Positions 26,063-34,746 of a DNA stretch of 52,425 nt are shown here, in pieces. The stretch is taken from NCBI GenBank assembly GCA_944320785.1, contig CALUIR010000018.1, positions 1-52,425 on the forward strand, written 5' to 3'. The translations under genes were made by a program, and so were the position numbers. This DNA is from an uncultured Bacteroidaceae bacterium. Lineage in GTDB: Bacteria; Bacteroidota; Bacteroidia; Bacteroidales; Bacteroidaceae. The notes under the pieces were generated by a model. The model searched no databases. It worked only from the letters and a program-made list of their open reading frames with translations, and had not been told where the DNA came from. Within the stretch, counting starts at the first letter, position 1. Each line of letters begins with the position of its first letter.

Positions 26063-26192
26063 CACAACACAAACACAAAATAAAACACGACAAAACTACT
26101 ATGCAATTACTACCTGTTACACGATTGAGAGTCGCATAAGCGGCTTTTCAAGGTATTCACATATCCATCCAAGCCTCAGGATCTGCATTTAT
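26026..26192 (-). ncRNA. Candidate small RNA between galE and ispE
   Basis: A perfect promoter (TTTG, 19 bp, TATATTTG) lies 55 bp past the galE stop and points away from it. A strong terminator ends about 165 bases later, and no open frame of useful length lies between. The transcript can close on itself: ATGCA with TGCAT, CCTG with CAGG just inside, and GGCTT with AAGCC within. It matches no RNA family I can name; signal-recognition and RNase P signatures are absent. Confidence 0.65.
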
Positions 26193-26198
26193 TGAGTG

Positions 26199-26229
26199 CA
26201 AATATATGGCTTATTCTGATATAGTCAAA
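26199..26229 (-). promoter_or_regulatory. Promoter of the small RNA candidate
   Basis: Minus strand TTTG (26226-26229), 19 bp, TATATTTG (26199-26206): a perfect match to both boxes with ideal spacing, in DNA that otherwise leads to no gene. Confidence 0.78.
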
Positions 26230-26247
26230 CACAAAAATTGTTAATTA

Positions 26248-27282
26248 TCACTGTATGCCTCTCTCACGGAGTTTCAACTGCCATTTCCAAGCGGACTCCA
26301 GCGTGTCCTCAATCGGAGTTTCCGCTTTCCAGCCCAACTCATTATTAGCATATTGCGGATCCGCCCATACCTGCTCGATGTCGCCGGCGCGGCGGCCCAC
26401 GATTTTATAGTTCAATTTCACGCCGGTGGCCTTTTCAAAGGCATGAATCAGTTCCAGCACGGAGAGGCCGCGCCCGGTACCGATATTGAACACTTCCACT
26501 TTTTCCTTCTGCTTCTTCCCCAGAATGCGCGCCATGGCCACCACATGCGCCCTCGCAAGATCCACAATGTTGATGAAATCACGTATGCAGGAACCGTCCG
26601 GCGTGTTGTAATCATCGCCGAACACGCTCAATTGCGGGCGTATCCCGATGGCGGTCTGCGTGATGTAAGGCACCAAGTTTTGAGGCACGCCATTGGGCAA
26701 TTCCCCCAAAAGAGCCGACGGGTGCGCCCCTATCGGGTTGAAGTAACGCAGCAGGATGGCAGAAATCGGAGAACCGGAAGCCACGGTGTCGCGGATGATT
26801 TCCTCATTGACCTGCTTCGTGTTGCCGTAAGGCGACTCTGCTTTCTTGATAGGCGCCTGCTCTGTGACGGGAAGATGGTCTGGCTGGCCGTACACCGTGC
26901 AGGAAGAAGAAAAGATGATGCCTTCCACGCCATACGCAGGCATCAGTTCCAATACATTTATCAAGGAGACGAGGTTATTGCGGTAGTACAGCAAAGGCTT
27001 CTGGACGGACTCGCCCACTGCCTTGCTGGCAGCGAAATGAATGATGCCTTTGATGCCGTCGTATTTGGCGAACACGGCTTCCAATGCCTTGTAATCCAAG
27101 CAATCCACCTTTTCAAAAGCCGGACGGATGCCCGACACGGCTTCGATGTTGTCCACCACATCGGCGTTTGAATTGGAAAGGTTGTCCACAATCACCACGT
27201 CGTAGCCGCTGTTTTGCAACTCAACCACGGTATGCGAGCCGATGTATCCCGTGCCTCCTGTCACTAAAATCCTTTCTTTCAT
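26248..27282 (-). CDS. galE: UDP-glucose 4-epimerase
   Basis: This 344-residue extended short-chain dehydrogenase has NAD-binding GGTGYIGSH at residues 8-16, catalytic SSSCTVYG and YGNTK (Y-x3-K), and late GTGRGLSVLEL and RRAGDIEQVWADP, all typical of GalE. It interconverts UDP-glucose and UDP-galactose. The ATG at 27282 gives the standard N-terminus MKERILVTGG. It starts one base after the nucleotidyltransferase stop, so the two are one operon making sugar nucleotides. Confidence 0.95.
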   Translation of the reverse strand: MKERILVTGGTGYIGSHTVVELQNSGYDVVIVDNLSNSNADVVDNIEAVSGIRPAFEKVDCLDYKALEAVFAKYDGIKGIIHFAASKAVGESVQKPLLYYRNNLVSLINVLELMPAYGVEGIIFSSSCTVYGQPDHLPVTEQAPIKKAESPYGNTKQVNEEIIRDTVASGSPISAILLRYFNPIGAHPSALLGELPNGVPQNLVPYITQTAIGIRPQLSVFGDDYNTPDGSCIRDFINIVDLARAHVVAMARILGKKQKEKVEVFNIGTGRGLSVLELIHAFEKATGVKLNYKIVGRRAGDIEQVWADPQYANNELGWKAETPIEDTLESAWKWQLKLRERGIQ

Positions 27283-27283
27283 G

Positions 27284-28195
27284 CTATTTCGTTTTTTCGT
27301 TAGGTTCAAAAAGTTTCGCCGGGTACACGCCTTTCCGTATCAGTTCATTGATGCGGAGGATGACCTGGCTGCGGTCGTCGGCGGAGACAAGCCCCATCCA
27401 ATGCGCCGGCGTTTCCACCACCTTCACTTTCCATCCTTGGCCAATCATCCCGTTTATGAAGTCGGGTATGGAGAAGTGCGCCTTCAGGTCCATGCCGTTT
27501 TCCGCGATGAAGCGGTCAAAAGCCGCACGGATATGCCGGAACACATCGGGAGCAAAGCCCCACATGTTCATCGAAACAAAGGCATTTTCATCCAACTTCA
27601 CCCATTTGTTGTATTCATTCAAGTACATGGGATTGCCGCTGATGCGTTCCACGCCGTGGCGGTCGGTCACCGACTTCAGCAAGCCGCCTTCGGCCACTTC
27701 GCAAATGCCGCGCGTCACGCCCCCGCTCTCCGGCAACACGTTCGCCAGACGGAAAGAGACCGAAAAGCACTGCACCCCGGCATCTTCCTTTTCCTGAAGG
27801 TGGCTGTAAAGAAGCTCAAAGCTCTCCCGCTGGTAAAAATTCACCGCATTAATCACCCCGAAAGAGCCGTCCACTGCCTGTTCAGCCATCAGCACGGCAT
27901 GGGCCGAGCCCCACAAGTTCGTCCGTTTGGGGTTGCGCAAGGTTTCTGGCACCATTTCCACCTCTTGGTAAACGTAGCCCACCTCCAGCAAATTCTCGTA
28001 TTTCCCGGCCACGTTGCGCTTGAACTCTTCTTCAAAATATCTGCTGATTACAAAAATTACTTTCGTAAACCCCACGCGGGCAGCATCGTATATCGAATAG
28101 TCAAGGATTGTTTCCCCGTTGGGGCCGATGCCTTCCAGATACTTCAGTCCTCCATACCTGTTGCCCATTGTGGCGGCAAGCACAATTAATGTCAT
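27284..28195 (-). CDS. Sugar nucleotidyltransferase-like protein
   Basis: The 303 residues start MTLIVLAATMGNRYGGLKYL. This is the position of the nucleotide-binding loop of NDP-sugar pyrophosphorylases, but without the usual GxGTR. ETILDYSIYDA and the mid-chain LWGSAHAVLMA support a nucleotidyltransferase fold. The open frame extends 127 codons further upstream in sequence that is antisense to the DMT gene; the start at 28195 is much better. It is followed directly by galE. Confidence 0.82.
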   Translation of the reverse strand: MTLIVLAATMGNRYGGLKYLEGIGPNGETILDYSIYDAARVGFTKVIFVISRYFEEEFKRNVAGKYENLLEVGYVYQEVEMVPETLRNPKRTNLWGSAHAVLMAEQAVDGSFGVINAVNFYQRESFELLYSHLQEKEDAGVQCFSVSFRLANVLPESGGVTRGICEVAEGGLLKSVTDRHGVERISGNPMYLNEYNKWVKLDENAFVSMNMWGFAPDVFRHIRAAFDRFIAENGMDLKAHFSIPDFINGMIGQGWKVKVVETPAHWMGLVSADDRSQVILRINELIRKGVYPAKLFEPNEKTK

Positions 28196-28220
28196 TGTTT
28201 TCCTTTGCTTTTTATCGCCG

Positions 28221-28228
28221 CAAAGGTA
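28221..28228 (-). promoter_or_regulatory. -7 element for the nucleotidyltransferase-galE operon
   Basis: The minus strand reads TACCTTTG, 25 bp before the ATG at 28195. No ideal -33 box. Confidence 0.5.
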
Positions 28229-28266
28229 ATCATAAATCTGGAATCGCAGAAGAAAAGGGGCAAGAA

Positions 28267-29211
28267 TTAGGAAGCGTCCCCCGTTCTTCCCGGCTGGCAG
28301 GCTTCCATCTGGGCGCGGCTCTTGCTGCGCGTCACCAGGAACACCCCGGCAAAGACAAGAAGGATGGCCAGCACCTTGACAAGGCTGAAAGAGGATGTCC
28401 CCCAATAGAAAACCACCACACCGCTCGCCACCACCGGCTGCACGTAGCAATACATGCTCGCCACCGTGGGCCGCAAATGCTTTTGGGCGACCGGCATCAG
28501 CAAATAACAGAGGAACGTGGCGCAAACGACGACAAAGGCGACGGCCAACATCACATCCCCGCCCAAGCTGCCCCATTCAAATGCCATGAAATCCGAATAG
28601 GAAAATGGGATGACGCAGATGGCGGAATAAGTGAACATCCACTTCATCAAAGTGGCCACCGAGTAACGGCTTATCAATCCTTTGAAAAACACGAAATAAC
28701 CGGCAAAGCACATTTCAGCGGCGACACAAAGGATGTCGCCCCACACATTGCCGCCTCGGGCGGAAGACGGCGCATGGCTGTTGCTCATAATCAGCAACAA
28801 TGCCCCGATGGCGCCCACAAAAACGCCCAAGAGCTTCTTCGACGTGACAGGCTCTTTCAGATAGAGCGCAGCAATAATCATGGTGAATATCGGCGTGCTG
28901 GTGGTGATGACAGACGCATCGACAGGGGAAGTCAGGCTGACACCGATGGTGAACACGCCTTGGTTGAACACCACGCCGAGCAAAGAGGCGAAAAACAGTT
29001 TCAGCAAATCCTGATGCGCCACATGCTCCTCCGGGCTGAAAAACGACAGCAGCCAAAACAACATCGCAGCCCCCAGCACCCGTATTTCCACCAACAAGGC
29101 AGGCGTGATGGCGCTTGCCATGAATATGAATTTCGCCACCGGCGAAATAAGCCCCCAGAGGGCATTGGCCGCAAACATGGCCGCATGCCCTTTCACTTCG
29201 TCCTTTACCAT
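28267..29211 (-). CDS. DMT-superfamily (EamA) transporter
   Basis: The 314 residues form about ten hydrophobic helices in two repeats, as in EamA exporters. FAANALWGLISPVAKF opens the first repeat and GDILCVAAEMCFAGYFVFFK the second. The substrate is unknown. The start at 29211 (MVKDEVKGH) puts a short cytoplasmic tail before helix 1. It is transcribed divergently from the AraC-family gene, which is a likely regulator. Confidence 0.88.
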   Translation of the reverse strand: MVKDEVKGHAAMFAANALWGLISPVAKFIFMASAITPALLVEIRVLGAAMLFWLLSFFSPEEHVAHQDLLKLFFASLLGVVFNQGVFTIGVSLTSPVDASVITTSTPIFTMIIAALYLKEPVTSKKLLGVFVGAIGALLLIMSNSHAPSSARGGNVWGDILCVAAEMCFAGYFVFFKGLISRYSVATLMKWMFTYSAICVIPFSYSDFMAFEWGSLGGDVMLAVAFVVVCATFLCYLLMPVAQKHLRPTVASMYCYVQPVVASGVVVFYWGTSSFSLVKVLAILLVFAGVFLVTRSKSRAQMEACQPGRTGDAS

Positions 29212-29275
29212 GTCTCGAACTTGATCTGCAAATATTAAAAACGGGGGCAAAAATAAGCGAACACAACGGCACGGA

Positions 29276-29308
29276 TTTGCAAGAATCGGCGCAAAACATG
29301 TATTTTTG
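29276..29308 (+). promoter_or_regulatory. Promoter of the AraC-family gene
   Basis: TTTG (29276-29279), 21 bp, TATTTTTG (29301-29308). The -7 box ends only 4 bp before the ATG at 29313, so the messenger would start at or about the initiation codon (leaderless). Confidence 0.6.
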
Positions 29309-29312
29309 CGCC
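29288..29312. promoter_or_regulatory. Operator-like palindrome abutting the AraC-family start codon
   Basis: GGCGCAAAA and TTTTGCGCC are perfect 9-bp arms with a 7-bp gap. They overlap the -7 box and stop directly before the ATG. A repressor bound here would block the promoter, so autoregulation is plausible. Confidence 0.65.
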
Positions 29313-30131
29313 ATGAAAAAAGAAAACCTGTTCCACGCATTCGAGATATTGGTGCGGGAATACGAAAAGTTCCCCATGCCCATGCACCAGCACACGTTCT
29401 TCGAGTTGTGCTATGTGGCGCACGGAAGCGGCGCTTTCAGGTCCGATGCCGGCACGGCACGGTTCGGGCCGGGCGCCTTCATCCTCGTGAAGCCGGGAAC
29501 CAAGCATGTGTATGAACTGGCGGAACAAACCCTCCTGATTTACATCCGCTTCTCGGAAGATTACCTGAAGCCTTATTTCACGCAGCCCGAATGCAAGGCA
29601 TTGTATGCCGCGCCTGAAAGCAAGATGGACGATTGGAGCGACAAGGAGAAAATGCAACTGGCTTCCGCCGCAAAGTGCATCTTGGCTGAATGCATGTCGC
29701 CTTTCCCGGACGAGACCCTGTGCCAATGGTGGGCGAACGGCATGATCCGCCTCTGCGTGCGCCGCATCCAGCCAAGCAGGGCCGGGAAGGAGGTGGCGGC
29801 AACAAAGGAAAAGAAAGCCATGCAGATGATGCAATACGTCCGGGCGAACCTGTGCCGGCCGGAATTGCTCCGCATGAAGAACTTGGGGGAACAATTCAAC
29901 CTGTCCGTAAATTACATCGGAAAATACTTCAAGGCTTGCTGCGGAGAGAGCCTGCAAGCCTACATTTCCCATTGCCGCCTGCTTGAAGCGGAAAGATTGC
30001 TGGCACAAACAGACATGACCGCCAGCGAGATAGCAATCCAGCTTGGGTTTACGGACGAAAGCCACTTCAGCCACCGGTTCAAGGAATCAAAAGGGATGCC
30101 GCCCCGCGAGTTCCGCAAATGCAGGCACTGA
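29313..30131 (+). CDS. AraC-family transcriptional regulator
   Basis: The 272 residues have an N-terminal cupin-like sensing domain (PMHQHTFFELCYVAHGSG, then FGPGAFILVKPGTKHVY). The C-terminal double helix-turn-helix has NLGEQFNLSVNYIGKYFK, then ASEIAIQLGFTDESHFSHRF and GMPPREFRK. I prefer the ATG at 29313 to the TTG at 29277, which lies in the promoter. It is divergent from the DMT exporter and probably controls it; the ligand is unknown. Confidence 0.9.
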   Translation: MKKENLFHAFEILVREYEKFPMPMHQHTFFELCYVAHGSGAFRSDAGTARFGPGAFILVKPGTKHVYELAEQTLLIYIRFSEDYLKPYFTQPECKALYAAPESKMDDWSDKEKMQLASAAKCILAECMSPFPDETLCQWWANGMIRLCVRRIQPSRAGKEVAATKEKKAMQMMQYVRANLCRPELLRMKNLGEQFNLSVNYIGKYFKACCGESLQAYISHCRLLEAERLLAQTDMTASEIAIQLGFTDESHFSHRFKESKGMPPREFRKCRH

Positions 30132-30497
30132 CCCAGGCCATCCCGCGCATTTCCACGCCACGAAACCATCCCCCTTTGCAGGGAAATCCCGTGCGCCTAT
30201 CGGGAAAAGCGGGACTTCCCCCTCCATGAAATCCCGCGCATCATACAGGAGCCTCTTTGCACGATTACTAATCGTACAAGCAAAAGTTCAGGAAGATTTT
30301 GAAAATCTTCTATGAACATTTTCAAAAAGTTCATAGAAGATTCGCGGAAACCTCCCATGGCTTGGGCAAAACCTTCGGGAGGCCCGGCGGCCGCCTGCGG
30401 CGCGGATGAGGCACAAGGAAAGGCCGCCCGCCCCCACGGCAAAAGAAAAGCCGGCCCCGCATCCGCGAGGCCGGCTCTCATCTATCAAGGTGTTCCG
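30132..30497. other. 366-bp intergenic region with repeats between araC-type gene and rnfA
   Basis: There is no gene. It contains one 15-bp palindrome ACGATTACTAATCGT (30261-30275), related to the 5451-5492 site. It also has a 14-bp perfect hairpin (AATCTTCTATGAAC at 30304-30317 with GTTCATAGAAGATT at 30329-30342) and the rnf terminator. The GC-rich stretch at 30150-30235 resembles the left flank of the 5.4-kb palindrome (CCGCGCATC shared). Confidence 0.65.
30441..30476 (-). terminator. Terminator of the rnf operon
   Basis: AGCCGGCC and GGCCGGCT form an 8-bp GC-rich stem, followed on the minus strand by TTTCTTTT. It lies 22 bp after the rnfA stop. Confidence 0.9.
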
Positions 30498-31100
30498 TCA
30501 ATTCAATCCGAACAAGGCACTCAAGCCTTTGTCAACGCCGGAGAATCCCATGAAGGCCATGGCCAGGAGCCCTGCCGTGACCAGCGCAATGGACATGCCC
30601 TGCATGCCCTTCGGTATCTTCACCAGGCTCAGCTGTTCACGGATGCCGGCAAAGATAATCAGCGCCAACGCAAAGCCCAATGCCGTGGAGAAAGCGTAAA
30701 CGATGCCGGTGAGCAAGTCAAAATCCTTCTGTATCACCAGGATGGCCACGCCAAGGACGCAGCAGTTGGTGGTAATCAATGGCAAGAACACGCCCAACGC
30801 CTGGTAAAGGGCGGGCGAAACTTTCTTCAAAATGATTTCCACCATCTGCACCAAGGCGGCAATGACCAAGATGAATGCAATGGTCTGCAAATACTCCAGC
30901 CCGAAAGCATCCAGCACGAACTTCTGCACGACAAAGGTCACGATAGTGGCCAAGACCAGCACGAAAGTCACGGCCATGCCCATGCCGACAGCGGTCTCCA
31001 CTTTCTTGGACACGCCCAAGAACGGGCAGATGCCCAGGAACTGTGACAACACGATGTTGTTCACAAAGATAGCGGTAATAAATATCAATACATATTCCAT
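30498..31100 (-). CDS. rnfA: Rnf complex membrane subunit RnfA
   Basis: The 200 residues form about six membrane helices. The start MEYVLIFITAIFVNNIVLSQFLGICPFLGVS is shown here by its motifs IVLSQFLGICPFLG and TTNCCVLGVAI. These cysteine-containing helices are shared with RnfE and NqrD/E and hold an iron centre in the membrane. It is the last gene of the operon, 22 bp after rnfE. Confidence 0.95.
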   Translation of the reverse strand: MEYVLIFITAIFVNNIVLSQFLGICPFLGVSKKVETAVGMGMAVTFVLVLATIVTFVVQKFVLDAFGLEYLQTIAFILVIAALVQMVEIILKKVSPALYQALGVFLPLITTNCCVLGVAILVIQKDFDLLTGIVYAFSTALGFALALIIFAGIREQLSLVKIPKGMQGMSIALVTAGLLAMAFMGFSGVDKGLSALFGLN

Positions 31101-31122
31101 AGTGCGATTTCTTTAAACGTTA

Positions 31123-31707
31123 TCATGCTTTCCTCAAACGGTTCACGATGGCTATCAGGAAGCCCAAGGCGATGAACGCGCCCGGAGCCAGCACGAAAGT
31201 CAGCATGCCGTATTGTTCGGGATAAATCTCCAGACCGAACACCTTGCCCGTGCCAAGCAGTTCGCGGACCGCCCCAAGCAATGTCAAAGCGATTGTGAAC
31301 CCTAAGCCGATTCCCAAGCCGTCGAAGAACGAAGCCACGGGAGAATTTTTGCACGCAAAGGCTTCCGCACGGCCCAACAAGATGCAGTTCACCACAATCA
31401 GCGGGATGAAAAGGCCCAAGGTCTTATACAAGTCCGGCACGTATGCCTGCATCAGCATGTCCAGGATGGTGACGAACGAGGCAATCACCACCACGAAGAT
31501 GGGGATGCGCACCATGTCGGGCACCAAGTTCTTGATGGCGGAAATCACCACGTTCGAGCAAATCAGCACGAACATCGTGGCCAATCCCATGCCCATCCCG
31601 TTTTCGGCCGACGAAGTGGTTCCCAGCGTAGGACACATGCCCAAAAGAAGCACGAACGTGGGATTCTCATTCACAATGCCATTTATCAATACTTTCAAGT
31701 TACTCAT
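31123..31707 (-). CDS. rnfE: Rnf complex membrane subunit RnfE
   Basis: This 194-residue membrane protein is a paralogue of RnfA. Its LLGMCPTLGTT and VVNCILLGRAEAFA correspond to the cysteine helices of RnfA. It starts NLKVLINGIVNENPTFVLLLG. It lies 14 bp after rnfG and before rnfA. Confidence 0.95.
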   Translation of the reverse strand: MSNLKVLINGIVNENPTFVLLLGMCPTLGTTSSAENGMGMGLATMFVLICSNVVISAIKNLVPDMVRIPIFVVVIASFVTILDMLMQAYVPDLYKTLGLFIPLIVVNCILLGRAEAFACKNSPVASFFDGLGIGLGFTIALTLLGAVRELLGTGKVFGLEIYPEQYGMLTFVLAPGAFIALGFLIAIVNRLRKA

Positions 31708-31721
31708 AACATGCTCCTTTC

Positions 31722-32381
31722 TTATTCTTTTCCAACATTTTCATTTTCCTCCGCAGCAGCAGGCGCTTCTGCCGGGGACGCTTGCTGCGACGCGCCGCTT
31801 GCGCCATCCACCTGTTGCCCTTTATAGGCCGCATAGGCATTGTTCACCGCCAGAAGGAACGCCCGCGAAGTGATGGTGGAAGCGGTGATGGCATCGATGT
31901 CGCCCCCGTCCTTGCTCACCGTCAACGGTTTCTCGCCGGGATTTTTCCCGATGATGTCGCCCTTGCCGCCCTTTTTGAACCACACATCCGCCTTGGAACC
32001 CAAACCCGGCGTTTCCGTATGTCCCAGCAACGAATAGTCGATGATGTTGCCCTCGTTGTCGAAACCCACCAAGACGGTCAGCGCGCCGCCGAAGCCGTTT
32101 GCGGATGATTGCACGGCAACGCCCACAGGCTGCCCGCCCTTCGTTGCCTTATATATAATGTAGGATGCCCCGTTGACTTCTACCGTGTCGGAAGCCTCGG
32201 CCGGATTATTGTCGAAACCCGGCACCACCACTGCGATGGCGTTGCCCAAAGCAGCGGCTTTGGCCTGCGCAATCGGATCTGCGGTCACGCCGTTCACTAA
32301 GCCCAACAAAACGCCTGCCACCACGGCAAAGCCCGTCAACGACAGGAGCATGTTCTTCAAAGATGATTCTAACTTTTTCAT
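31722..32381 (-). CDS. rnfG: Rnf complex FMN-binding subunit RnfG
   Basis: The 219 residues have one N-terminal membrane helix and a periplasmic FMN-binding domain. GHTETPGLGSKAD and DAITASTITSRA contain the expected threonine for covalent FMN. The C-terminus is an Ala/Pro/Glu-rich tail. Its start overlaps the end of rnfD by 4 bp. Confidence 0.94.
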   Translation of the reverse strand: MKKLESSLKNMLLSLTGFAVVAGVLLGLVNGVTADPIAQAKAAALGNAIAVVVPGFDNNPAEASDTVEVNGASYIIYKATKGGQPVGVAVQSSANGFGGALTVLVGFDNEGNIIDYSLLGHTETPGLGSKADVWFKKGGKGDIIGKNPGEKPLTVSKDGGDIDAITASTITSRAFLLAVNNAYAAYKGQQVDGASGASQQASPAEAPAAAEENENVGKE

Positions 32382-33367
32382 TTCTTCACTACCTCCCCAA
32401 ATCTTTTCGGTTTACAATATGTGTTAATCAACGGAGTGAACGCATTCATGATCAGGATGGCAAACGACATACCTTCCGGGTATGCGCCAAATGTGCGGAT
32501 GACCACGGTCAGGAAACCGATAGCCACGCCGTAAATAATCATGCCCTTGTGGGACATCGGCGAAGTGACATAATCGGTAGCCATGAAGATGGCGCCCAGC
32601 ATCAAGCCTCCGGTAAAGAGATGCACGAAGGGAGAAGCGTAAACGTCCGGGTTGGCCCAGTGCATCAGCCCGGCAAAGACAAACACGGTGGCCAGGATGG
32701 ACACAGGAATGTGCCAGCTGATAATCTTCTTCCACAGCATGTAAGCAAGCCCCAAAAGCAACGCCAAGGCGCTAATCTCGCCGATGCAGCCGGGGTTGTT
32801 GCCCAAGAACAAGTCCCATGCGCCCGGCAACTGCGCCAAAGCATCCGCATCGCCATGCACAGCCTGCTTCATCAAGGCCAACGGCGTAGCTGCCGTCTCG
32901 GCATCCACGTAGCTCGTCAATTGCCCGGCCACTGGCCAAGAGGTCATCTGAACCGGGAAAGAAATCAGCAGGAACACACGTCCCACCAACGCCGGGTTGA
33001 AAGGATTGCAGCCCAACCCGCCGAACGTCATCTTCCCGATGCCGATAGCCACCAGCGCGCCAATGAGGATAATCCACACCGGCATGTTGGAAGGCAGGTT
33101 GAAGGCCAGCAAAATGCCGGTCAAAATAGCGGAACCATCCAAGATGGTAGAAGGACTGCGCTTCAGGATGAACTTTGTGATGGCCCATTCAAAGAAAACG
33201 CAAGCCGCCACCGAAGTGATGGTCACAATAGCCGCCCCCAAGCCAAACATATAAAAAGACACAAGCAAGGCGGGTATCAAAGCGATAATCACGCCGTACA
33301 TGTTCTTTTGCACGCTGTCGCCGCTATGCACGTGGGGCGATAATGATACGATTAACTTATTTTCCAT
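32378..33367 (-). CDS. rnfD: Rnf complex membrane subunit RnfD
   Basis: The 329 residues form multiple membrane helices, with SPHVHSGDSVQKNMYGVIIAL near the N-terminus. TAATPLALM carries the Thr expected to bind FMN. The start at 33367 (MENKLIVSLSPH) replaces a longer open frame lying inside rnfC. It couples to rnfG through a 4-bp overlap. Confidence 0.95.
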   Translation of the reverse strand: MENKLIVSLSPHVHSGDSVQKNMYGVIIALIPALLVSFYMFGLGAAIVTITSVAACVFFEWAITKFILKRSPSTILDGSAILTGILLAFNLPSNMPVWIILIGALVAIGIGKMTFGGLGCNPFNPALVGRVFLLISFPVQMTSWPVAGQLTSYVDAETAATPLALMKQAVHGDADALAQLPGAWDLFLGNNPGCIGEISALALLLGLAYMLWKKIISWHIPVSILATVFVFAGLMHWANPDVYASPFVHLFTGGLMLGAIFMATDYVTSPMSHKGMIIYGVAIGFLTVVIRTFGAYPEGMSFAILIMNAFTPLINTYCKPKRFGEVVKK

Positions 33368-33375
33368 AATCCTGT

Positions 33376-34704
33376 TTATTTTTTCCGTGAACGAATAATC
33401 GCGCCGACCCTGCCTTTGCCCAAACGGACATAATCCAAGATAGGACGGTGCGACGGGCAAGTGAACTGGCAAGAGCCACACTCTATGCACGACATGACAT
33501 CTTCTTTTTCCACCCTCTCCCAATCAGCATGTGCCGACAAAGTCGCCAAGAGGTAAGGCTCCAGCCCCATCGGGCAGGCGCTGACACACTTTGCACAACG
33601 GATGCACGGTTGCATGCCGCCACGCCCGGCTTCCTTGTCATTCATCAACAGGACGCCGGAACTGCCCTTGCAAATAGGCACATCGGCGTTCACCAATGCC
33701 TTGCCCATCATAGGGCCGCCGCCAATGATTTTCCCGGTGTCTTCCGGCATGCCGCCCGCCGCCTCGATAAGCATGCGCATCGGAGTCCCCATGCGCACCA
33801 GGAAGTTGGAAGGATTCTTCAGCGACTTTCCTGTCACGGTCACCACCCGTTCAAACAAAGGCTTGTTTTTCTGCACGGCCTCATACACGGCATATGCGGT
33901 GCCTACATTCTGCACCACCGCGCCGGTGGAGATAGGAAGCGCGCCGCTGGCCACCTGCCTGCGGATGACGGCATCAATCAATTGCTTCTCGCCGCCTTGC
34001 GGGTACTTCACCTTCAACGGCATCACCTCGATGCCCGGATAGGCCGCAGCGGCCTTCGTCATCAGCCGGATGGCATCCGGCTTGTTGTTTTCAATGCCGA
34101 TGACGGCCTTGTTCACCTTGATGGCTTTCATCAGGATAGAAACGCCCACCAGGATTTGCTCCGGCTTCTCCATCATCAGTTTATGGTCTGCCGTCAAGTA
34201 CGGCTCGCATTCCACAGCATTGATGATAAGGATATTGGCCACGTTGCCCGGAGGAGGCATCAACTTCACGTGGGTCGGGAAGCACGCCCCGCCCATGCCG
34301 ACGATACCGGCATCCTTGATTTTCGCAATGATTTCTTCCGGCGCCAACGTGCATTCTTTCACCAATGCATCGGTACGGTCGATGGATTCTTCCCATTCAT
34401 CGCCTTCCACGTCGATATACACGGCGGGTTTGCGGTAACCGCTGGCATCCACCACCTCGTCAATCTTGGCCACTTTCCCGGATACCGACGAGAAAATAGC
34501 CGCCGACACAAAGCCGCCCGGCTGGGCAATCAGCGTCCCTACTTTCACAATATCACCTTTCTTCACCACAGGCGTTGCCGGAGCGCCGATGTGCTGCGAC
34601 AAGGGAATGACCGCTTGCTTGGGAAGCGCAAGCGTCTCTATCTTTTTCCCTGCTGACAATTTATTCTCAGGCGGATGTACGCCACCAATTCTAAATGTCC
34701 TCAC
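33376..34704 (-). CDS. rnfC: Rnf complex NADH-binding, iron-sulfur subunit RnfC
   Basis: The 442 residues have a barrel-sandwich N-terminus (GGVHPPENKL, then PLSQHIGAPATPVVKKGD) and an NADH/FMN-binding region with GMGGACFPTHVK. Two [4Fe-4S] motifs are visible, CIRCAKCVSACPMG and CIECGSCQFTCPSH. It exchanges electrons with NAD. It lies between rnfB and rnfD. Confidence 0.95.
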   Translation of the reverse strand: MRTFRIGGVHPPENKLSAGKKIETLALPKQAVIPLSQHIGAPATPVVKKGDIVKVGTLIAQPGGFVSAAIFSSVSGKVAKIDEVVDASGYRKPAVYIDVEGDEWEESIDRTDALVKECTLAPEEIIAKIKDAGIVGMGGACFPTHVKLMPPPGNVANILIINAVECEPYLTADHKLMMEKPEQILVGVSILMKAIKVNKAVIGIENNKPDAIRLMTKAAAAYPGIEVMPLKVKYPQGGEKQLIDAVIRRQVASGALPISTGAVVQNVGTAYAVYEAVQKNKPLFERVVTVTGKSLKNPSNFLVRMGTPMRMLIEAAGGMPEDTGKIIGGGPMMGKALVNADVPICKGSSGVLLMNDKEAGRGGMQPCIRCAKCVSACPMGLEPYLLATLSAHADWERVEKEDVMSCIECGSCQFTCPSHRPILDYVRLGKGRVGAIIRSRKK

Positions 34705-34746
34705 AATATTACAATTTTTAATGTTTCCTGTTTTGCTTTATCCAAA

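Noticed and set aside
26248-28576. Long upstream extensions of galE, the nucleotidyltransferase, bioF, rnfD, queE, aspS and dnaB
   Set aside because: Extensions lie within neighbouring genes, in promoters or upstream of predicted transcript starts and add no conserved residues.
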